A stretch of 10,924 nucleotides of DNA from Alphaproteobacteria bacterium (GTDB lineage: Bacteria > Pseudomonadota > Alphaproteobacteria > Sphingomonadales > Sphingomonadaceae). Position numbers and translations under genes: made by a program. The notes below the pieces were generated by a model. It did no database searches. It saw only the letters and a program-made list of their open reading frames with translations, and was not told the DNA's origin. This document shows, piece by piece, positions 6,785-10,924 of the stretch (position 1 is the first letter of the stretch; each line of letters opens with the position of its first letter). Location: assembly GCA_018830415.1 (NCBI GenBank), contig JAHJSJ010000235.1:1-10924 (forward strand). Direction: 5' to 3'.

Positions 6785-8416
6785 ATGGCTGAAGCGCAGG
6801 CGCTCGCGGATCGCGAGCCGAGCGAGAAGGAAATCCGGCTGGTGATCGGCGCATCGAGCGCGGGCACGATCTTCGAATGGTACGTTTTCTTCATCTATGG
6901 CACGCTCGCCTACATCCTCAAGGATGCGTTCTACGCCACCGACAACGAAACGCTGGGCCTGTTGCTGGTGTGGTCGACGTTCGCCGTCGGCTTCGCCTTT
7001 CGACCGCTCGGCGCAATCCTGTTCGGATTTCTGGGTGATCGGTTGGGGCGCAAATACACCTTTCTTGTCACGGTAACACTGATGGGGATTGCCACCGCTG
7101 GGGTTGGCCTGATCCCAACGGTCGATAGCATCGGCATGGCCGCGCCGATTATCGTGATTTTGCTGCGGATCCTTCAGGGGCTGGCGCTGGGCGGCGAATA
7201 TGGCGGGGGGGCGATCTATGTCTCCGAACACGCGCCGCCGGAAAAACGCGGGTTTTACACCAGCTTCATTCAGGCCAGCGTGGTCGGCGGATTTGTGCTG
7301 TCGATCATCGTGGTGCTCGCCTGCCGGTCGCTGATCCCGGCCGAAGCGTTTGAGGAGTGGGGGTGGCGTGTGCCATTCCTGCTTTCCATCGCGCTGCTGG
7401 TGATTTCGCTCTGGATGCGGCTCAAACTGTCGGAAAGCCCGGTGTTTCAGGCGATGAAAGAGGCGGGCGAAACAGCGGGCAATCCGTTTGTCGAAAGCTT
7501 TACCTATCCTGGCAATCGCAAGCGCATCTTCGTTGCGCTGTTCGGCATCACCGGCATCCTGACAACGATCTGGTACACCGCGTTTTTTTCAGGGATGAGC
7601 TTCCTGCGCGGGCCGATGCATGTCGATGATCTGACGGTGGAGTTGATCCTGCTGGTATCGGGTCTGATGTCGATGGGATTCTATGTGGCGGTGGGCAGAT
7701 GGTCTGACCGGGTAGGGCGCAAGCTGCCGATCATTATCGGCGCGGTTGCGGCGCTGGCGCTGCTGTTCCCGCTGTTCTGGCTGATGGGAAGCCTCGCCAA
7801 CCCCGCGTTGGCCGACGCGGCAGAGCGCACGCCGATTATGGTCAGCGGGCCGCAGTGCCAAACCGATCCCTTTGCCGAATTGTTCCAACGCGATCAGACC
7901 GATTGCGGCAAGGTGCTGGAAACGCTGACGGCCTCGGGCGTGCCTTATACCTTGACGCCGGGTGACACCGTGACGCTTTCCGCAGGCGACAACCCGGTGG
8001 CGATTGATCCCGCGTGGTTCAGCGATGGCGCAGCACGGCGGGCGGGCATTCATGCGGCGCTGGGAGAATATGGGTTTGATTGCGCCAAACAGCGTCCGGC
8101 CACCGCCAACCTGATCGGGATCGTCGGCGTGCTGTTGGCGCTCGGCCTGTTGTCGGCGCTTACCTATGGGTCGGTCGCAGCGCTGCTGTCGGAAATGTTT
8201 CCGCCGCGCATCCGCTATTCATCAATGTCTATTCCCTACCATATCGGGGCAGGCTATCTTGGCGGGTTCCTGCCACTGATCGCAGGCGTGATCGTGGCCC
8301 GCACCGGCGATATTTACGCCGGGCTGTGGTACACGATCGCCGTAGTCGCTTTCGGCCTACTGGTGGCATGGTGGGGGATTCCCGGCGGACCGCCCAAAGA
8401 TTTCGCTGATGATTGA
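6785..8416 (+). CDS. MFS transporter, metabolite:H+ symporter type (ProP/KgtP-like)
   Basis: This 543-residue protein is a major facilitator superfamily permease that probably imports an organic acid, osmolyte or related metabolite with protons. The N-terminal SSAGTIFEWYVFFIYG is the hallmark of the metabolite:H+ symporter family. MFS motif A appears twice, as GDRLGRK (84-90) and SDRVGRK (307-313), one in each half. RILQGLALGGEYGGGAIYVSE is also typical. About twelve membrane helices are expected, and the C terminus is short. Unlike the 430-500 residue relatives (ProP, KgtP), a hydrophilic stretch of about 100 residues (roughly 337-438) separates two late helices and should face the periplasm. 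It carries three cysteines (QCQTD, TDCGK, FDCAK). The ATG at 6785 has GGGGA at 6771-6775, spaced 9 nt. The gene lies 51 bp after the IscU-like gene and overlaps alr by 8 bp. The substrate cannot be read from the sequence. Confidence 0.92.
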   Translation: MAEAQALADREPSEKEIRLVIGASSAGTIFEWYVFFIYGTLAYILKDAFYATDNETLGLLLVWSTFAVGFAFRPLGAILFGFLGDRLGRKYTFLVTVTLMGIATAGVGLIPTVDSIGMAAPIIVILLRILQGLALGGEYGGGAIYVSEHAPPEKRGFYTSFIQASVVGGFVLSIIVVLACRSLIPAEAFEEWGWRVPFLLSIALLVISLWMRLKLSESPVFQAMKEAGETAGNPFVESFTYPGNRKRIFVALFGITGILTTIWYTAFFSGMSFLRGPMHVDDLTVELILLVSGLMSMGFYVAVGRWSDRVGRKLPIIIGAVAALALLFPLFWLMGSLANPALADAAERTPIMVSGPQCQTDPFAELFQRDQTDCGKVLETLTASGVPYTLTPGDTVTLSAGDNPVAIDPAWFSDGAARRAGIHAALGEYGFDCAKQRPATANLIGIVGVLLALGLLSALTYGSVAALLSEMFPPRIRYSSMSIPYHIGAGYLGGFLPLIAGVIVARTGDIYAGLWYTIAVVAFGLLVAWWGIPGGPPKDFADD

Positions 8417-9476
8417 CGGGGCGCCGAAAGATAGGTCAGCCTTGCCCCCGTCTAGCCTGCGCTTGACCATCGATAGGGGTGCGCTTGCCGCCAATTGGTG
8501 CGCATTAGATGCGCTTTCGCGTGGGGCTAAAACCGGAGCAGCGGTCAAGGCGGATTGCTATGGCTTGGGCGTTGACGCCTGCGTTCCGGTGCTGCGCGAT
8601 GCGGGGTGCGAGACGTTTTTAGTCGCGCATTGGAGCGAGGTGGCAGCCGTTTCTCGCCACGTTCCTGCACCGCAAATCGCTGTTTTGCATGGCGTTTTGA
8701 GCGAGGCTGAGTGCGCCTATGCGCGCAATTCCGGCGCGGTTCCGGTCATCAATTCGCTCGATCAAGCCGCGCTATGGAGCGCCAGCGGGGGCGGGCGATG
8801 CCACCTGATGATCGACACCGGCATCAACCGTCTCGGCATCGCGCCAGACGAGGCAAAAGACCAGAGAATTGTAGCACTTGCGGTCGATATTCTGATGAGC
8901 CACCTCGCCTGCGCAGATGAAGACAGCCCGATGAACCCGCGCCAACTCGCCGCTTTGCACAGCGTCGCGGCGGTCATCCCGCATCAGCGTCTAAGCATCG
9001 CCAACAGCGCCGGGATCGCGCTTGGCGCGGACTATGCCCTTGATCTGACACGCCCCGGCCTTGCGCTTTATGGCGGCGTGCCGCGCGGGGAACTCACCGG
9101 ATTGATCCAACCGGTCGCGCAGGTCGAGGCCGCGATTTTGCAAACCCGGACACTGCGTAGCGGGGATAGTGTCGGTTACAACGCCACCTTCACCGCCTCT
9201 GCGCCAATGCGGGTGGGCACTGTTGCGATGGGCTATGCCGATGGATTCCTGCGCAGCCGCGGCCCCGGCAATGCGTTCAGTCACCACGGCCGCCATCTCC
9301 CCATACTCGGCAAAGTGTCAATGGACATGGTGGTGGTCGACCTTACCGCAGCCCCCGATTTGTCCACCGGAGACTGGCTGAGCGTGCCGTGGGACATTGC
9401 CGATGCTGCGCGGCAAAATGCTCTGTCGCCTTATGAAATGCTGACCACAATCGGCCAGCGCCTGCGCCAGTCCTGA
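8409..9476 (+). CDS. alr: Alanine racemase (PLP-dependent)
   Basis: Alr interconverts L- and D-alanine in the cytoplasm and supplies D-alanine for peptidoglycan. The 355-residue length is normal for the family. Lys47 in AVKADCYGLG (45-54) is the PLP-binding lysine and Tyr51 the phosphate-contacting tyrosine. The usual motif is KADAYGHG, so Cys50 and Leu53 are deviations. Other landmarks are present: the MSHLACADE histidine, NSAG, RPGLALYGG, the opposite catalytic tyrosine in SVGYNATF, and SMDMVVVD. PYEMLTTIGQRLRQS closes the protein. The start ATG lies inside the end of the MFS gene (stop 8414-8416), with no obvious Shine-Dalgarno, so translation is probably coupled. Codons look somewhat more AT-tolerant than in neighbours (several TTT, TTG and GTT near the start), a mild impression only. 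alr near radA and cvpA is a familiar alphaproteobacterial grouping. Confidence 0.95.
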   Translation: MIDGAPKDRSALPPSSLRLTIDRGALAANWCALDALSRGAKTGAAVKADCYGLGVDACVPVLRDAGCETFLVAHWSEVAAVSRHVPAPQIAVLHGVLSEAECAYARNSGAVPVINSLDQAALWSASGGGRCHLMIDTGINRLGIAPDEAKDQRIVALAVDILMSHLACADEDSPMNPRQLAALHSVAAVIPHQRLSIANSAGIALGADYALDLTRPGLALYGGVPRGELTGLIQPVAQVEAAILQTRTLRSGDSVGYNATFTASAPMRVGTVAMGYADGFLRSRGPGNAFSHHGRHLPILGKVSMDMVVVDLTAAPDLSTGDWLSVPWDIADAARQNALSPYEMLTTIGQRLRQS

Positions 9477-9495
9477 CCGGTTCATCAAGGTGATG

Positions 9496-9523
9496 TTGCA
9501 CCGCAGCTTGTGCGGGTGCTAAG
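9496..9523 (+). promoter_or_regulatory. Candidate phaR promoter with PhaR-site-like half repeats
   Basis: TTGCAC (9496-9501) followed after 16 bp by GCTAAG (9518-9523) resembles an alphaproteobacterial housekeeping promoter, about 40 bp before the phaR ATG. Over the -35 element lies TTGC-ACC-GCAG (9496-9506), seven of eight defined bases of the CTGC-N3/4-GCAG site reported for Paracoccus PhaR (from memory). GCACCGCA (9498-9505) also pairs imperfectly with TGCGGGTGC (9511-9519). PhaR is known to autoregulate in some species, so this fits, but it is untested. Confidence 0.4.
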
Positions 9524-9561
9524 ACGACAATTCAGTGTCATCTTACAAGGTCGGAAACACA

Positions 9562-10137
9562 ATGGCTGGCAGAGCAAAAGCAGCATCGGGCGAGGCAGGC
9601 GATGCCATCATTATCAAGAAATACGCCAACCGTCGGCTGTATAACACTTCGTCATCCAGCTACATCACGCTTGACGATCTTGCCAAAATGGTTCGCGAAA
9701 ACATCGAATTTCAGGTGATTGACGCCAAGAGCGGTGATGACATCACCCATTCGATCCTGACCCAGATCATCATGGACGAAGAAGCCAATGGCGAACAGAT
9801 GCTCCCCGTCAGTTTTCTGCGCCAACTGATCGGGATGTATGGTAATTCGATGCAGGCGATGATGCCATCATACCTTGAAGCCAGCATGGCCAATTTCCGC
9901 GAAAATCAGTCCAAAATCCGCGAAGTGTTCGAAAAAGGCATGGCCAGCAATCCCTTCACCGCGATTCATGAAACCAACATGGCGATGATGCGCGCGGCCG
10001 CGAATGTGTTTCTGCCGGGCGCGTCCAAACCGAAAGACAAGCCCGCAGCCCCGGCTGATCCGGCCAATGACGAGCTGGCCGTGCTGCGCGAACAGATGGC
10101 CGCGATGCAAAAGAAGCTGGACGAATTGGGCAAATAA
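9562..10137 (+). CDS. phaR: Polyhydroxyalkanoate synthesis repressor PhaR
   Basis: PhaR is a DNA-binding regulator that also binds polyhydroxyalkanoate granules. It represses phasin and its own genes until polymer accumulates. The 191-residue product starts with a short basic, low-complexity stretch, then the strongly conserved PHB accumulation N-terminal domain (about 16-76: IIIKKYANRRLYNT, SYITLDDLA, FQVIDAKSGDDITHSILTQII). Next come the PHB-binding repeat region (about 83-125: LPVSFLRQLIGMYGNSMQAMMPSYLE), a Pro/Ala/Lys linker, and a C-terminal coiled-coil-like helix (ELAVLREQMAAMQKKLDEL). The ATG at 9562 is preferred over the in-frame GTG at 9535 because GGA at 9553-9555 is well placed and the extra nine residues are not family-like. 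No pha structural genes lie in this window. Its own promoter is likely, separated from alr by about 85 bp. Confidence 0.95.
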   Translation: MAGRAKAASGEAGDAIIIKKYANRRLYNTSSSSYITLDDLAKMVRENIEFQVIDAKSGDDITHSILTQIIMDEEANGEQMLPVSFLRQLIGMYGNSMQAMMPSYLEASMANFRENQSKIREVFEKGMASNPFTAIHETNMAMMRAAANVFLPGASKPKDKPAAPADPANDELAVLREQMAAMQKKLDELGK

Positions 10138-10141
10138 CGCG

Positions 10142-10165
10142 AAGCGCGGCGCGCCTGCGGCGCTT
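10142..10165 (+). terminator. Weak hairpin after phaR
   Basis: AAGCGC (10142-10147) pairs with GCGCTT (10160-10165). An alternative stem, GCGCC/GGCGC (10151-10155 and 10159-10163), can form instead. It begins 4 bp after the phaR stop, where a terminator would be expected, but there is no real T-run (only TTT at 10171-10173). I see no clear proS promoter in the remaining 30 bp, so proS may be read through. Confidence 0.3.
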
Positions 10166-10183
10166 GGCCGTTTGAGCTTAGTC

Positions 10184-10188
10184 AGGAA
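10184..10188 (+). promoter_or_regulatory. Ribosome binding site of proS (decides the start)
   Basis: AGGAA lies 7 nt before the GTG at 10196. This supports GTG at 10196 as the start rather than the adjacent in-frame TTG at 10193, and makes unnecessary any later ATG. Confidence 0.65.
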
Positions 10189-10195
10189 TTCGTTG

Positions 10196-10924
10196 GTGTC
10201 CCAGATCCGTCACGCCCTTACGATCAAGCGCGAAGATGATTTCGCCAAGTGGTATCAGGAAGTTATCAGCGCCGCTGATCTCGCCGAAGAATCCGGTGTG
10301 CGCGGCTGCATGGTTATCAAGCCGTGGGGTTATGGCATCTGGGAACGCATTCAGCGCCTGATGGATGATAGGATAAAGGCCGCAGGGGTGCAGAATTGCT
10401 ACTTCCCGCTGTTCATCCCGCTCGCCAATTTCACCCGCGAGGCTGAGCATGTCGAAGGCTTTGCCAAGGAAATGGCGGTTGTCACCCACCACCGGCTGAT
10501 TTCGGATGGCAAGGGCGGCCTGATCCCCGATCCCGCAGCAAAGCTTGAAGAACCATTGGTGGTGCGCCCGACGTCCGAAACGATCATCGGCGATGCAATG
10601 GCGCGCTGGATCCAGTCGTGGCGCGATCTGCCGCTGCTCACCAATCAATGGGCCAACGTGGTGCGCTGGGAAATGCGCACGCGGATGTTCCTGCGCACCA
10701 GCGAGTTTCTTTGGCAGGAAGGCCATACCGCGCACGAAAACCGAGAGGATGCACTGGCCGAAACTCACCGCGCGCTGGAAATGTATCGGGCGTGTGCCGA
10801 GGATGACCTCGCCTTGCCGGTGATTGCGGGCGAGAAGCCTGAGAATGAACGCTTCCCCGGTGCAGTGGAAACCTGGTCGATCGAAGCGATGATGCAGGAT
10901 GGCAAGGCGCTGCAGGCGGGCACA
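10196..10924 (+). CDS. proS: Prolyl-tRNA synthetase, archaeal/eukaryotic-like type, 5' part
   Basis: ProS is a class II aminoacyl-tRNA synthetase that charges tRNA-Pro with proline in the cytoplasm. The window holds the first 243 residues and the frame is open at the end. The diagnostic sequence is of the archaeal/eukaryotic-like kind (ProS type 3). It has FAKWYQEVISAADLAE near the start, then VRGCMVIKPWGYGIWERIQ (35-53) and YFPLFIP (69-75). AEHVEGFAKE, RPTSETIIG (124-132) and the motif 2 block beginning RWEMRTRMFLRTSEFLWQEG at 157 follow, and the sequence ends in MMQDGKALQAGT. The E. coli-type enzyme instead has a long editing insertion between motifs 2 and 3 and different motif 2 residues. 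A short insertion around 99-116 (HRLISDGKGGLIPDPAAK) enlarges the loop before the LEEPLVVRPTSE block. GTG is the likely start. The antisense frames over this gene are shadows. Confidence 0.95.
   Translation, partial: MSQIRHALTIKREDDFAKWYQEVISAADLAEESGVRGCMVIKPWGYGIWERIQRLMDDRIKAAGVQNCYFPLFIPLANFTREAEHVEGFAKEMAVVTHHRLISDGKGGLIPDPAAKLEEPLVVRPTSETIIGDAMARWIQSWRDLPLLTNQWANVVRWEMRTRMFLRTSEFLWQEGHTAHENREDALAETHRALEMYRACAEDDLALPVIAGEKPENERFPGAVETWSIEAMMQDGKALQAGT

Noticed and set aside
6710..7231. 173-codon minus-strand frame opposite the start of the MFS gene
   Set aside because: Shadow of a well-supported membrane protein gene; no hydrophobic pattern or motif of its own.
9535..9561. GTG start for phaR giving nine more residues
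   Set aside because: It is weaker than the ATG at 9562, which has a well-spaced GGA and begins where PhaR proteins usually begin.
10178..10768. 196-codon minus-strand frame opposite proS
   Set aside because: ProS is unmistakable in this stretch on the plus strand; the antisense frame has no recognisable features.

Overview
The window reads as one ordinary chromosomal stretch of a GC-rich alphaproteobacterium, most likely of the Sphingomonadales (Erythrobacter/Sphingomonas-like). The reasons are the dnaK-dnaJ pair, the radA-cvpA-alr group, a PhaR-type polyhydroxyalkanoate regulator, the protein sequence style, and a GTTC-N7-GTTC LexA box, which is the alphaproteobacterial form of the SOS operator. 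The genus is inferred from recall and was not checked by a search. There are no rRNA or tRNA genes, insertion sequences, CRISPR arrays or prophage genes that I can see.

Layout. (1) Positions 2-1961, plus strand: the 3' end of dnaK, a 91-bp spacer with a small hairpin, then complete dnaJ. This is the Hsp70 chaperone and its J-protein partner. (2) Positions 1974-4289, minus strand: a 771-residue patatin-like phospholipase with a long C-terminal extension. It converges on dnaJ with only 12 bp between the stop codons, and a hairpin spans both ends. (3) Positions 4290-4362: a 73-bp divergent regulatory region between the patatin gene and radA. It holds an exact GTTC-N7-GTTC SOS box and two copies of a GCAATTGC palindrome. 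(4) Positions 4363-9476, plus strand: a tightly packed probable operon. It runs radA (DNA recombination/repair ATPase), cvpA-like membrane protein, a small IscU/NifU-like protein lacking one expected cysteine, an MFS metabolite symporter with a large extracytoplasmic loop, and alr (alanine racemase), which overlaps the MFS gene by 8 bp. (5) Positions 9496-10137: phaR behind its own likely promoter and a candidate autoregulatory site. (6) Positions 10196-10924: the 5' two-fifths or so of proS, encoding a prolyl-tRNA synthetase of the archaeal/eukaryotic-like type, running off the window end.

Most of the window is housekeeping: protein folding, DNA repair, cell-wall D-alanine supply, carbon-storage control and tRNA charging. 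I do not see a convincing undescribed multi-gene system. The strongest second-look items are the SOS box shared by radA and a divergent patatin lipase, the twin palindromes beside it, the degenerate IscU-like scaffold inside the radA operon, and the PhaR-site-like sequence over the phaR promoter. No intergenic stretch exceeds 100 bp.
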